Shown: positions 12,982 to 24,384 of the stretch, piece after piece
Numbering within the stretch: position 1 is the first letter of the stretch
Layout: each line of letters begins with the position of its first letter
Assembly: GCA_910574455.1 (NCBI GenBank)
Contig: CAJSYZ010000010.1
Location: forward strand, 388,770-452,769
Origin: Trichaptum fuscoviolaceum
Taxonomy: Eukaryota; Basidiomycota; Agaricomycetes; Hymenochaetales; Trichaptaceae
Direction of reading: 5' to 3'
Length of the DNA: 64,000 nucleotides
The notes under the pieces: generated by a model
What the model was told of the DNA's origin: nothing
Seen by the model: the letters and a program-made list of their open reading frames with translations, nothing else
Database searches by the model: none
Translations under genes and position numbers: made by a program

Positions 12982-13583
12982 TGTCACGACAAGCCTTCAC
13001 GGACTTCAGTCGATTACCCTTTTTGGTCCTTCGGACCTTTCTCTTGTCTTCGGCCCTCTCTCTTACCTTTGGGCCTCACTCCTTTCTTATTGTTTCACCT
13101 CATGGCATTAGCATGCCTTATCACATTCCTTATTATCATTTCCTTTGTTCTCCTTTCAGTCTAGTCTTACATGTGGCCTGCCACCTTGCTCCGAGTTTCT
13201 ACCTATCAGATATTCCCACGCTTTCGGACTGCATACAAGTAGCTCTAGTTCATGTATGCTATTCCCTTGACTTGAATATCATAAGTCTTTGGCCTCCTTA
13301 GCTATGGGGGCAGGCTTTCAAGATCCACCTTCTCCTTCTGTCCCGATTGGACCGTTTGGCACGTACCGCCATCGAGGGCCGTTTGTCCTCGCGTCTTGAG
13401 GCCGTTTGTCTCAGTCGACTGCCCGTCGTCCGTTAGCCCGGGGTGTCCGTTTGACACCGAGCCTAGGGGTGGGCACCCTCGTATCTGCATCTAGTTCTCT
13501 GCTTCGTCTTCCTATCTCACTCTATTGTGCCACTAGTATTGCAGCCTTACCTTACCAAAGGTCTAGGTGGACGTAGCCTGACA
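12982..13583 (+). repeat. 3' LTR
   Basis: 602 bp, the same sequence as 9867-10468, preceded by a purine-rich stretch and followed by the target duplication CGCAG. Confidence 0.95.
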
Positions 13584-15028
13584 CGCAGTTGGAAAGTCCA
13601 CAACTCCATGGCAAAACCCGGACAATAAGTCCATCGGAGCCTTGTGGGGGAAGGTGTTTGATTCTGTCGAACTTAGTTACGACACGCAATTGGCCGACAT
13701 CTGTTCTTTAGTTGAGTCATCCCTTATTGTCTTTCATCGGCCATTTTGAATCAAGTATGATCTGCCCTGTAGGCAGCCCAGAGATGCTCTGATAGTTGGC
13801 GCAAGAAATTGTTCGAGAAAGCCGAACAATCAATTTCGAGTTTCGTCGGCAACGAGCGTTCTAAGTCGGTGGAGACCGAAGAAATTGTGAAGATGTTGCA
13901 GACGATGGTCGACAAGAAGAAAGCTGAACCATTCCTCTGGGAAAGCTGGCATAGTATGGATAAGGTATGTAAAAATTTGCCCCATGTCACCCTTCGTATC
14001 CCTGCATTGACTCTGAAAGTACAGAAGCAAGGGTTGTTCTGCTCTGATCTTGTAATCTCAGTGTTGTCCGTACACCTAGTCTTGGCCCTGGGTCGGCATA
14101 AAGTACTGGATAAAAACACAATAGGAAAGCCTATCGGTGCCCTCGCTCTTGCGGCAACCGCGGTATCTATCTACTTCAGTTCTTATAGTGGCTTTATTCG
14201 CTGAATTTCTCATGAACAGGTCAAGGTTGCAATCGACAAGCAAGTGGCCCGGTTGCAAAAGATCAAAGAAGAGTTTGGTGGCTTCACCAGTGCTCTGTGG
14301 CAGCCTCATACGGACGACTATGTTAACTTATTGTCGAATTCCTCGTTTTTTACTGAATCAAACTGGGAGAAGGTCCGATCCCGCCTAGCAGCTTACAATT
14401 CCATTGAAGATTTTAGTGCGGGAAAGAACACCGAACTTGTTGGATCGGGTGTCACTGGCAGGGATTTCTCCCTGTATCTTGACGTTGGAGACGCGGATGC
14501 GAGCGGCGAGTATACATATGGCGAGGGCGCTACTAGAAGTAGTAAGTGCAAGGAGGATAAGGATAATGACGGCGAAGAAGTCGAGGATTTCAAGGATAGG
14601 GAAGACGATATGGAGGACGAGAGTGTGCTTGGCGAGGGAGACGAGGTCGAGGACAAGGATCAGGAGGAGGACAAGGATCAGGATCAGGATGAGAACAAGG
14701 ATGCGGACGAGAATTTCAGCGTGGGTTATGGACGCAGTGGAGGTTTTGAGGGCGAGGAGAATGACGCAGGCAGAGAGGACTGGGAAGGTGAGGGCGATCG
14801 CGAGGAGGACGAGGGTTCATTATGGGATTCGGCTACGGACGGCGCAGACTTTTAAGAGCAGGTCGATCTCTGGTGAGCTTCGGCTTTGACCCATCACCCC
14901 GCCACTGTATTCAAGCTCTTACTACCATCAACTTGCAGTGGCATTCGTTCTCTGAATATGCCGAGGAACAGCCTGCCAGCGAGGCAGAAGTGGCAAAATA
15001 CAATCTGGTTCAGGATGCCGTGGTGTAG

Positions 15029-15459
15029 CTACTGAGGGACCGTGACACTGATGCACTGATTTCTACTTATTGTCTTAAATTACTTGTGGAAATGAAGTAA
15101 TTCTGGAACCTCTTACGCACTTACACGCTTGAGTACTGCAAACCGACAGACAAAAAAGTCTGCTTATATGATTAAATGATGAATTACTTATGGAATGAAC
15201 TACTTGAACCCCTTACAAACTTATACACTTGAGCACTGCAATTCGAATGCCAGAAAAAAACTTCTGATATGCTTGAATGCTGAAGACTGAATGCCTGAAG
15301 TACTGATTTAAGTCGACGGCACTGATTTCAGCAGGCCCCTTCCTGAATAATGAAACCACATGCCTGAAATCAGTAAATCAGTAGAATTTCACTTCCCAGG
15401 GCTTCAGTAAATTTCAGACCGTTTAAGTAACCTTAAGTGAAAAAGAAGATTCCCTGATG
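15029..15459. repeat. Inner end of the left arm (inverted partner 16460-16888)
   Basis: AT-rich non-coding DNA with repeated ACTGATTT / CTGAAATCAG motifs. It is mirrored with mismatches and indels at 16460-16888. Homology stops abruptly at CCCTGATG (15459) and at its reverse complement CATCAGGG (16460). The sharp, matching stops look like element termini. Confidence 0.75.
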
Positions 15460-15540
15460 CTGGCACTGGCAACAACTTGAACACTCTTTTGAACTCCGCC
15501 TAAACTTCAAGTTGAACCGTGGGGCCACTGGCAGGCTGTT

Positions 15541-15561
15541 TCTAGACTCGTAGCCAGTCGC
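15541..15561 (+). repeat. ~20-bp repeat TAGACTCG...CCAGTCG (copies near 15883-15902 and 46942-46963)
   Basis: A TAGACTCGTAGCCAGTCG-type string lies left of the APH fragment. A variant, TAGACTCGCAAGCCAGTCGT, lies right of it in the same orientation (about 15883). The reverse complement follows the element end at 46935. This looks like a transposon terminus family. Confidence 0.55.
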
Positions 15562-15649
15562 TATTTATCTTTGAGGTTGGGAGGGGGATAAATGAAGCTA
15601 CTGGACACGAGTCTAACAGTCATCTACACACTGGCATGTGGCTGTGTGT

Positions 15650-15790
15650 GGAAGTAGATGGTCATCGGCCGCTAATACCCGAAAATGTTATGTACGATGT
15701 AACAAGCCACCGTATCACAGCGATCATCGACTGGGAGCATGCAGGATGCTTCCCGTATTTCTGGAATTCTTTTATAGCACAGAAACCGAA
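15650..15790 (+). pseudogene. APH-family fragment (catalytic segment only)
   Basis: The only coding signal in the spacer between the arms. It encodes a continuous stretch matching the catalytic core of the aminoglycoside phosphotransferase (APH) family: PENVMYDVTSHRITAIIDWE, then HAGCFPYFWNSFIAQ. This corresponds closely to the intact gene at 55495-56443. The catalytic HGD is replaced (DGHRP) and no N- or C-terminal parts are present, so it is a dead relic. Confidence 0.8.
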
Positions 15791-15916
15791 TATAAAGTTT
15801 ACAAAACCCGGGAGACAATCTACTCGAGCACGATAGAAACCTGTGTTGTGGGAGAGAATCTTCTCCTGGATATATGGCATTAGACTCGCAAGCCAGTCGT
15901 TACTAGTGTAGAGTTT

Positions 15917-16449
15917 ATGTAACGACTGGTACGACTCAATCACAAGTAGGCCAGTCACCTCATTGTGACCAATGGGTCACGGTGTGCCTGATTATTCAGC
16001 TTAGTGGTGGCAAATTTTTACAGGGTTCTTAAGTTGCCGGCGGTGGCTCTTCGAGTCCCGGACACTTTTTTTTTGTCGCAGCTACCGTGCTCAGATCGAC
16101 CATACTCTCAAGTTTAGTTTTTTCCTATATATTCTTTTTTCACCTGGAGTAGCATCAATGAATGTGTTTTAATTACGCTCCCCTATGGCGCTTCAGGTGT
16201 AGAATAGTGCATAAATTAACTACGACATAAATACGACGTCGTGGCTAGTAGGAAAAGAGACAGGCGCGCGACGCGCCTATGACCGGCGCAAATTGCGTGA
16301 GACTTTAGCACTCGTTTTGTCTTACTTTCTCTCTCTCTCGGCCACAGCTTACTAGGGTCCTTCCTTAAAGAGTGAATACGTTTTAGGAAATATGGGGAGC
16401 TCTGAGGTGACTCGGCCACTTATGATTGAATTGTACCAGTTGTTACATC
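15917..16449. mobile_element. 533-bp MITE-like element with ~43-bp terminal inverted repeats
   Basis: The left end ATGTAACGACTGGTACGACT (from 15917) and following bases to about 15960 pair as a diverged inverted repeat with about 16405-16449, which ends CCAGTTGTTACAT. There is no coding content. The interior includes a T9 run near 16066. The tip TGTAACGACTGG recurs at 46940. No clear target duplication is identified. Confidence 0.65.
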
Positions 16450-16459
16450 AACATATCAC

Positions 16460-16888
16460 ATCAGGGGATCTTCTTTTTTGCTTACGGCTACTTAACCGGC
16501 CTTAAGTCCTCTGAAGCCCTGGGAAGTAAAATTCTACTGATTTACTGATTTCAGGCATGTGGTTTCATTATTCAGGAAGGGGCTTACTGAATTCAGTGCC
16601 GTCAACTGAAATCAGTGCTCTCAGTGCCTCAGTCTCCAGCATTCAAGCATATCAGAAGAATTTATTCTGGCAGTTTAATTGCAGTGCTCAAGAGTAAAAG
16701 TGTGTAAGACGTTCAAGTAGTTCATTCCATAAGTAATTCAGCATTTAATCATATAAGTAGACTTTTTCGTCTGTAGGTTTGCAGTACCCAAGCGTGTAAG
16801 TGCGTACTAAGAGGTTCCAGTATTGGTTCATTCCACAAGTAATTTAAGACAGATAAGTAGAAATCAGTGCCTCAGTGTCCCTCAGTAA
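16460..16888. repeat. Inner end of the right arm (inverted partner 15029-15459)
   Basis: This starts with CATCAGGGGATCTTCTTTTT and mirrors the left inner end, with the same ACTGATTT / CAGTGC motif content. Non-coding. Confidence 0.75.
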
Positions 16889-18346
16889 CTACACCACGGC
16901 ATCCTGATCCAGATCGTATTTCGCCACTTCTGCCTGTTCCTCGGCATACTCAGAGAACGAAGGCCACTGCAAGTTGATGATAGTAAGTGTTTGAATACAG
17001 TGGCGGGATGGTTAAAGCCAAAGCTCACCAGTGATCGACCTGCTCTTAAAAGTCTGCGCCGTCCATAGCCGAATCCCATAATGAACCCTCGTCGTCCTCG
17101 CGATCGCCTTCGCCTTCCCCGCCCTTTCTGTCTGCGTCATTCGCCTCGCCCTCAGAGCCTCCACTGCATCCATCACCCACGCTAAGAACCTCGTCCGCAT
17201 CCTTGTTCTTATCCCGATCCTGATCCTTGTCCTCTTCATCGTCATTGTCCTCATCCTGATCCTTGTCCTCGTCTCCCTCGCCAGACACACCCTCGTCCTC
17301 CATGTCGTCCTCCCTCTCCTTAAATCCTCAACTTCTTCGCCGTCATTATCCTTGTCTTCGTTTCTCTCCTTGCACTTACCACTTCTATTAGCGCCCTCAC
17401 CATGTGTATACTCGCCGCTCGCATCCGCGTCTCCAACGTCGATATATAGGGAGAAATCCCTGCCAGTGACACCCGATCCAACAAGTTCGGCGTTCCTTCC
17501 CGCATTGACATCTTCAACGGAGTTGTAAGCTTCTATGCGGGACCGAACCTTCTCCCAGTTTGATTCAGTGAAAAACGAGGAATTTGACAATAAGTTGACA
17601 TAGTCGTCCGTATGAGGCTGCCACAGAGCACTAGTGAAGTACCACTCAGCACCACCAAGCTCTTCTTTGATATTTTGCAACCGGGCTACCTGCTTATCGA
17701 TTGCAACCTTGACCTGTTCATGAGAAATTCAGCGAATAAAGCCACTATAAGAACTGAAGTAGATAGATACCGCTGTTGCCGCAAGGGCGAGGGCACCTAT
17801 AGGCTTTCCTATTGTGTTCTTGTCCAATACTTTATGCCGACCCAGGGCCAAGACAATGTGCACGGACAACACTGAGACTACGAGGTCAGAGCAGAACAAT
17901 CCTTGCTTCTGTGTACATTCATAGTCAATGCACGGACTCGAAGGGTGACATTGAGTGAAATCTCACACACCCTTTCCATACTATGCCAGCGTTCCCAGAG
18001 GAATGGTTCAGCTTTCTTCTTGTCGACCATCGTCTGCAACATCTTCACAATTTCTTCGGTCTCCACTGACTTAGAACGCTCGTTGCCGACGAAACTCGAA
18101 ATTGACTGCTTGGCTTTCTCAAACAATTTCTTCCGCCAACTATCAGAGCATCTCTGGGCTGCCTACAGAATAGATCATACCTGATTCAGTATGGCCGATG
18201 TAAGACAAATAGGGATGACTCAACTAAAGAACAGATGTCGGCCAATTGTGTGTCGTAACTAAGTTCGACAGAATCAAATACTTTCCCCCACAGTGTTCCG
18301 ATGGACTTATTGTCTGGGTTTTGCCATGGAGTTGTGGACTTTCCGA

Positions 18347-18351
18347 CTGCG
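18347..18351 (-). other. Empty (pre-insertion) site of the LTR retrotransposon
   Basis: The flanks are continuous here: GGACTTTCCGA, then CTGCG, then CGATACAGCGAAGG. In the left arm the same sequence is split by the 3.7-kb element, with CGCAG on both sides. Confidence 0.93.
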
Positions 18352-20149
18352 CGATACAGCGAAGGCAGAAGAATATGAGTCCAGCCAGCCTGAGTTCCGG
18401 GAGGAAGACACTGATTCGTTGCCCTTTTTTTGCCGAGAGCGCGGGATCCCTCCCTTCCTTTACTATTTCTATCCTTATCCTCAAGTCCTACAGATGTCTG
18501 CATGTAAGCAAGTTAGTGGATGCATGTCACAAACATGAATGGATCAACGCACAGAGCTAGTAGTCCGAGAGACTTTGCGATGACCAAGATGAGCCTTGGT
18601 TGCGAGCACTTCGGGTTTGGGACTGAAGGATACTGTCGTCATCGCAGGTGATTGTGCTTGTGGTGTTGGCGACGCCTCACGACCACTTGCCTGTCAGAAG
18701 AACCGAGAATAAGTACCGAATCAATTGCAGCAATTAGCTCACACTTGCAATATGATGTGCATGAACCGCCAGTGACCTCTTCAGATTGCGAACAGAGGTA
18801 GTAGATTTCATCTGTAGCAATTAGAGGAGTTCTTACCAAGGGAAGCTCAAAGAGAATTAAATACCAGTATATCAGCCTGAGAATGACTGTCTTGCGGTTC
18901 ACTCTCCTTAGCAGTATTTAAGTCCTTGTCGCTTGATCAGAAAACAATATGAAATGGAAATTAGATGTGATTGACACTAACTGTTGAGGCAGCCTGGGAT
19001 GGAGGCTTCTTCATATACACGTTCATGCTAGCCTGTTTTAGATAGTAAGGAAGTGCTTTTGAAATTGGGTGGAAGAGTACGAATTACCACATCGATATGT
19101 GAGTTTGAGTCAGGCGGCGACTTCCTCTTCTTATTATTCACAATCATGCTGTCCTACACATAAACAAGGTTTAGTGGACATCCAGATACTTGCCAAAGAA
19201 AGGGGCACCAAAAGTAATCCTAATGAGTGTCGATGCCTACACATACCTGTATCTGTAGATGCGACGCTGGAGACTGCCCCCTATGACCCTCAACAGAAAT
19301 ACCGTCCTGACGGGAAAATAGATGAGTATACGGGTGAGGATTAAAAGCAGAATAAACTTACCAATACATCGAGTTGGGAGTTGACGATGTTCGTCATGCT
19401 CGCGCCCTATTCAGAGTACAATTTGGTAAGTAATGAAGGAAGTATATTCGACGCCGGAGGCCACAACAAAGTATGGCACCAAGTCCATGCTTTGTTGTGT
19501 AGAACTCACCTGAATGCCCGATTGTCCCTTGATATTCTTCTTCTCCAGTGCATAAAGAAAGAAAAATAAGTAGCTTGAACGAAACAGGAGATTATGAAGC
19601 CGCTTACCAGTGTTATATGAGCCTGCAACTCGGAGAGAGTGTCGCGGGATAGCTTCCTTTTCTTCAATTTGCTGCTAGCTCCATCCTGTTACGATACAGA
19701 AAAATTGTTAGATAGCCATCGTTGTGCATGAGACTCCACCGACATATAGTTATTGTGAATCAAACGATTTCTTTGAAGTATAAGCGGCACTTACATTGGC
19801 TTGGGTCGGTATTGTCAGTCTACTCACGTCCTAATTAAACGCACAATCAAAATATTAAGATTTCCTCTGCCAGTCTAATTAATGCTCCATCCAACTCACA
19901 ATATCAGTGTCGGAGTCAACGAGATGTGCCGTCTGTCGTTCGCTAGCTGAGCTATTCTTTACACCTTGGAAACTCGTGAGGGTTACTGTCACTCCTTCAT
20001 CCTCCCAAGGACTAAAGTTCGCATCGTCTTGCGCCGAGACGGGGAGCCTAGTTTTTCCTTGTGTCAGCCAGGCTCACAACTTGTAATAAAGATAAGAATG
20101 TGAGCATTATAAGTGAAGAAGCTGCAACTTGCCAACCCGGGTGGCATCT

Positions 20150-20400
20150 TGGGGTCACAGTTAAGTGCCAACCTGAGTGTGGCACCGCCGCGCGCCGGTC
20201 AAGCCGGTCACTGGCACGGTGTCGCCAGGCGCACTCAGGCTCAAGTTAGTAGTAGTAATACTAATCTGTAGTACGATGTCGGATAAGCTTCAAGTAGCTG
20301 AGTCTAAATCAAGCTTCACACTTACTATCAACTTGAATTTGTTTGAAATTGATCTTTCGTACTATGATGCCAACGGTTGAGTAGTAGTACGGCTTAAAAC
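20150..20400. repeat. Repeat-word block in the right DUF6532-like gene
   Basis: Intronic counterpart of 7780-8100, with AGTAGTAGTAATACT (about 20246) and AACTTGAATTTG (about 20331). It has diverged in word order and number from the left arm. Confidence 0.5.
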
Positions 20401-21398
20401 TCACAAGTCGATCTCCTCTGTCCCTGCGACCTCAGGGTTTCTGCCCTCTCTGCCGAAGAATGTGGATCCATCTGTGTTGCGAAGTGCCCTAACAGGTCGC
20501 TTTGTCCTATCGTTCTGCTTCGACGTATTGGGCGACTCTATCATGTCTGTATCCTCACCAGAAAGACTGCTGTTTTGTCCTGCAAGCGTACTATGATATC
20601 CGGTGCCACTTATGGCACTATTTGAACCCTTTGCACCCTGCACGCGAGTACGGAAAGGAAGTGCACCTCTGGTATCCTTTTTCCTAACTTTCTTTGCGCG
20701 CGCTCTGTTGGGCGCATCGGAGTTAGCTGCATCATAATGTGAGTTAAAGTGGTCACCCTTGGAGTCTAAAGTCATAAAGGCAAACAACTTACGAATCTTT
20801 AAATGTTCGCCGTCTTCAGCTGCACAAGAGCTGTCTTTTTCATCGTTCGTTGAACCTGTTATGCCCATATCTCATAACTCGACTGTCACTGACTTGAAGA
20901 TAAGGACTCACTAGTTTCAGGGACGCCTTTCGACTTGTTTCGCCCTCGTTTGCCAGTGCCAGCCAGCTTAGGTGCAGTTGAGCCCATATGGGTGCGAATG
21001 TCAAGAGCCTTTGACAAATTGTTCTCAAGCTCCATCGTCTCCAGTATGGCTGTTTCCTGTTGCTCTGCTGCAGTTCTTTTCTTGCGTACCTTCTCAGATG
21101 CCTCTTGTTCTTTCGCTGCCCGTTTCTGTTCCGCGATGAGTTTTCTCTTCTCTCTCGCATACGCGGCTTGCTGTGCCGCAGCTTCGCGCAGAGCTGCCCG
21201 TTCTTCCTTCTGTTTTTCCTTCTCCTCCTTCTCCCTCAATGCCTCATCACGCTTTGATGCCTGTTCTTCTCTCCTTCTCTCCTTCCCTTCCTTCTCCCTC
21301 AATATCTCCTCTTTCGTTCGACATGTTCGCAGCTTATTGACTACCGCTCCCGGATGCTGATCGCTATTCTTAGCCCGCGTCTGTCTTTGAGTTAACAT

Positions 21399-21987
21399 TC
21401 CTGTGCAGTAGTAATAGGGGCACACTGGCAGGTGCTATGAATATCGATGGTGAGTCGACTCAGAGTCAAAGGTGCAAGTTAAAGTTCAAGTTGAAGATGA
21501 GGGCGCCTATTCAAGGAAAATTTACGCCCACTGCCAGCCTGCCACTGGCACTCAGGCTGGCAGTGACTTGGAGTGCCAGTGAGCGAGCCTGAGTCACGGC
21601 GGTACCTGGCACTGGCGCTGGCACTGGCACTCAGGCTCACTCAGACTGGCACTGGCAGGCTTCAACTTGAAGTTGCACTCCGACTCGGATTCCGGCGACC
21701 GAGACGGCAAGCCTGACACTGGAACTGGCAGTCAGTGAGTCAAGGCACTCAGCCGCAGCCTTCTACCGTACTACTAGCAAATCTGCCAGGTAGACTACTA
21801 CTAGCTCCTACTACGCGAGTCCACCTTGGCGAACTCGATTCGCTGCCAGTGCTACTTCAAGTTCAAGTTGACAGCTTCAGCCTGAGGCTGGGGATTCATG
21901 TTCTAACTTAGTAAGTCAAAAGTCGAAGTAAGTCAAAAGTCGACTTCAAGTTGCTAATAGGTACTACTATAGGTTGCATCCAAGTCG
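21399..21987. promoter_or_regulatory. Shared divergent intergenic region, right arm
   Basis: Between the DUF6532-like start (minus) and the transposase start (plus). It is very dense in GGCACTGGCACT-type words (21535-21660), CAACTTGAAGTTG (about 21663), TACTACTAGC (about 21792) and CAGCCTGAGGCTG (about 21878). It is longer than, and differently arranged from, the left equivalent, although the flanking genes align. Confidence 0.5.
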
Positions 21988-23159
21988 ATGCCGGTAACAC
22001 GGCGAAAGCCCAAACCCGTTCATTTTACTGATTTCTTCCCCCCATCCATTCGATGTACCTTCTCCGACTGCGAGAGAAGGTTTAAGAATCAATCCGCAAG
22101 AACAAGACATGAATACTCAGCTCATCCATCATCATTTGCATCAGGACCTGCTGCTTATGGTTATGATTCATCACCCATTCGACCCGCACAAGTTCCAGAA
22201 CCTAAAAGTATCTCGAACTCCCCCGAACTCCGGGTCGAGGGTCAACTTGAAGATAAAATGGGCTGCGGCTCTTCAAGTTACGATTACGACATCTCTATAC
22301 TTACGCAGGATATCTCGATGCTTAGCATAGGCCGAGACGAGCTGCTTCAAGATTTAGACGGAGCTGATTCTCTGTCCCATCATTCTGTCACCGGAAGTGA
22401 TGGCCGTAGCGCATCCTCTGAAGATTTGGACTCCGACATTGGAGATTATAAGGAGAGCGAGGATAACTTGAAGGTGTATCACAGATACTTGAATGGTGCG
22501 TGTCATGTTTATTGTCCCCGGTTTACTGCAGTACTCTGACACCTGACACCGTGCAGCCACGCCATGCGATGCGGCAGGAATTTCCTTAGAAAATGAAGAA
22601 CCACCCGTTCCGCGAAATGAACCTGTGTCTAATGTCTGGTTTCCCTATTCGTGCAGAGCAGATTTCGAGCTCGCAGATTTTCTGTATCGGGAAGAGCAAA
22701 TGTCTGCTGGGAACATAACAAAAATTCTCGGAATCATGAAGGCTTATCAGCTGATTCAGGTGGCGGAGAATGTAAAATCTGGCGGATGTTCCGAATTGGA
22801 TACGACAGAGCCTGACAATGACTCGGATCTAGGTATAACTAGTTCGCTACTTGATGGAGACGAGCCGTACCAACTAATAATCTAATAGATTTGCGGTAAT
22901 TATCGCAACCCGATTGTATAGTTATCGCGGTAAGGGAAGCATAGCTTTTTTGCGCTGCGCGGCAGATTAATGCCGGGGTGCCGCCTTCCGGCGCCTCGCG
23001 GCAGCTTCCCCGCGTCAGGGACCAGGCTGAATTCGGTAATACAGCCTGGTTTCAATCTCTGGCGCATTTGCATTGCGATAATTCCGTAACCGGGGCCTGG
23101 CCCCTCGTAATTTGATATAAAATAGCTTCTAGCTAGTTCTATAGGTAAATCTTTTTAAT

Positions 23160-24197
23160 TTGCAAAATGACGTCTCCGTTAATTTACAATTAATGTTGCG
23201 ACACTGCGCAAAGGTAAGCGCCGGCGCTTACAACGGTGTCGTGTGCGCGCGTCGTCCTTGTCCTTTTCTCCCACTTTCACGACCACTGCGTCGTCGTCGT
23301 CTCTCTCCCTCTTTCTCTTATCTCAGCTTTCTTCGTTTTAATCTATGCTAGAAGGATATCAACGCAATCTAACTTGCGTAGGAGGAGCAGGAAGGCCGTA
23401 AATGCGGCAGGTGTGTAACACTTAATTTTCCATTTAGATAGAGCTAACCTTTTGCTCGACTCATAGTTGCGACGTGAATGGGAACCTCACCCTCATCTTC
23501 ATTGCAAGAACGTCAGCGATACCATAGGACGCTTTTCATGCCTATCTTTCCTCCGCTTTCCCAAATCCAAGCACAGCAGCAGCAGCAAATCCAAGCAAGC
23601 TCAACTTCCTCGTGGCTGACGCCGCTGCAAACACAACAATCGCAACAATCGCTGCGTCGGCAGCGACAATCGCTTTTGTCTCCAGAATTCTCATTTCAAA
23701 AACCTGGTCAACAGTCGTACCAGGGCGCTTGCGAGAGTTGAACGGTTTGAATTCCGAACAGCGTGCTCCCCGGCCTAATCCCCATCGACATCTTGTACAT
23801 TCTCATAGCTTCTCCTCGGTATCTGCTCTTCAACAACAACAACAGCACGCGCAAGCATTCAGCTTCGTCCTTCCGATACCGGGTGTCGTATCCATTCATA
23901 GTTCGAACCTGTTTCTTTGCGAAAGTGGGCGCTGGACAACGACCGACGATCTGGCTGCCAATATTGAGCGGGTGCTGATAGATTACAATGAGCTTTGAGG
24001 GGCCCGCTGATGCGGGAGCGCCATTTCATTTGAACGGCGCAAGCGCAGACAGAAGGTATGCTATTTCCTTCGAATCCGTTCTACCAAATGCGCCCCAACT
24101 CAGGGGAATAACCTTCGCAACTGCGCGCGATCTTCGTGATCAGTGCTTTGCAAAGGTTAATCTTGCTATGTTTGTCTTCTCTTTTGCTGTTTTTTAA
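23160..24197 (+). other. Unrecognised short frames within the TIR element
   Basis: Overlapping short frames (about 23478-23741, 23612-23998, 23988-24197) include a Gln-rich stretch. None resembles a transposase or a known domain, and stops separate them. They may be remains of a captured gene or of the element's own gene. Confidence 0.3.
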
Positions 24198-24328
24198 TTA
24201 TGTATATTATTTCTCTAATACAATAACAAATATATAAACATTCGAAATATGCAAAAAATGTGTGCAAGGTGTGAATCAAATAATCTTTAGACGATGTCGA
24301 AGATGCCCTTCGACACGTCTACGTCCTC

Positions 24329-24384
24329 AAAGTGTGTCCGGCGATTCCCGGAGCATTCATCCGAGGCATTGCCGGACACACTTT
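24329..24384. repeat. Perfect 14-bp inverted repeat (hairpin) in the AT-rich core
   Basis: AAAGTGTGTCCGGC (24329-24342) and its exact reverse complement GCCGGACACACTTT (24371-24384) are separated by 28 nt. Confidence 0.8.

Larger units (their letters stand above)
9867..13583 (+). mobile_element. Non-autonomous LTR retrotransposon, complete
   Basis: This is a 3717-bp element with two 602-bp LTRs (TG...CA ends), a 2513-bp internal region and a 5-bp target duplication. The internal region contains no recognisable gag, protease, reverse transcriptase, RNase H or integrase, so it must have moved in trans. A purine-rich stretch ending AAGGGGGACC (about 12970-12979) just before the 3' LTR is a plausible polypurine tract. 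No clear tRNA-type primer-binding site follows the 5' LTR. The two LTRs read as identical throughout, implying a recent insertion. It lands inside a coding exon of the DUF6532-like gene. Large retrotransposon derivative (LARD) is the best label. Confidence 0.93.
6775..15028 (+). pseudogene. DUF6532-like multi-exon gene, left-arm copy, interrupted by a retrotransposon
   Basis: The start MSTRRQTRAKNS (6775) leads into a long Lys/Glu-rich coiled coil (about residues 15-130). About ten small exons separated by 50-90 nt introns follow (for example those starting near 8166, 8385, 8530, 8905, 9058 and 9179). A globular domain then starts near 9710 and resumes at 13589: LLPSLYRAV, LWGKVFDSV, then EPFLWE, PIGALALAATAVSIYFS, HTDDYV and SFFTESNWEKVRSR. 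These fit my memory of DUF6532, a basidiomycete domain of unknown function. An Asp/Glu-rich tail ends at a TAA at 14853-14855. An intron-like segment (14872-14937) and a further exon-like frame to 15028 are conserved in both arms, so the true C-terminus is uncertain. The LTR element splits the exon after LYRAV, disabling this copy. Confidence 0.6.
16889..21398 (-). pseudogene. DUF6532-like multi-exon gene, right-arm copy (uninterrupted, tail frameshifted)
   Basis: The start MLTQRQTRAKNS (21398) is followed by the same coiled coil, small exons and domain blocks as the left copy. Exons 18186-18503, 17878-18126 and 17300-17720 carry LYRAVGKS, EPFLWERWHS and SFFTESNWEKVRSR. There is no retrotransposon in the site used in the left arm. 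Two coding differences stand out: a 12-nt in-frame insertion near 17645 and a 1-nt deletion near 17326 that shifts the frame just before the Asp/Glu-rich tail, so the acidic tail (to 17046) is out of frame. The tail exon ends with TAG at 16889-16891. It is divergent from the right transposase. Whether any functional transcript remains is unclear; the function of DUF6532 is unknown. Confidence 0.6.

Noticed and set aside
15985..16075. Possible tRNA or tRNA-derived SINE: CAGCTTAGTGG (A-box-like), CTTCGAGTCC (B-box-like) and a T9 run
   Set aside because: The T-arm and acceptor do not pair, and the motif lies inside the 533-bp inverted-repeat element. It is a chance or highly decayed match.
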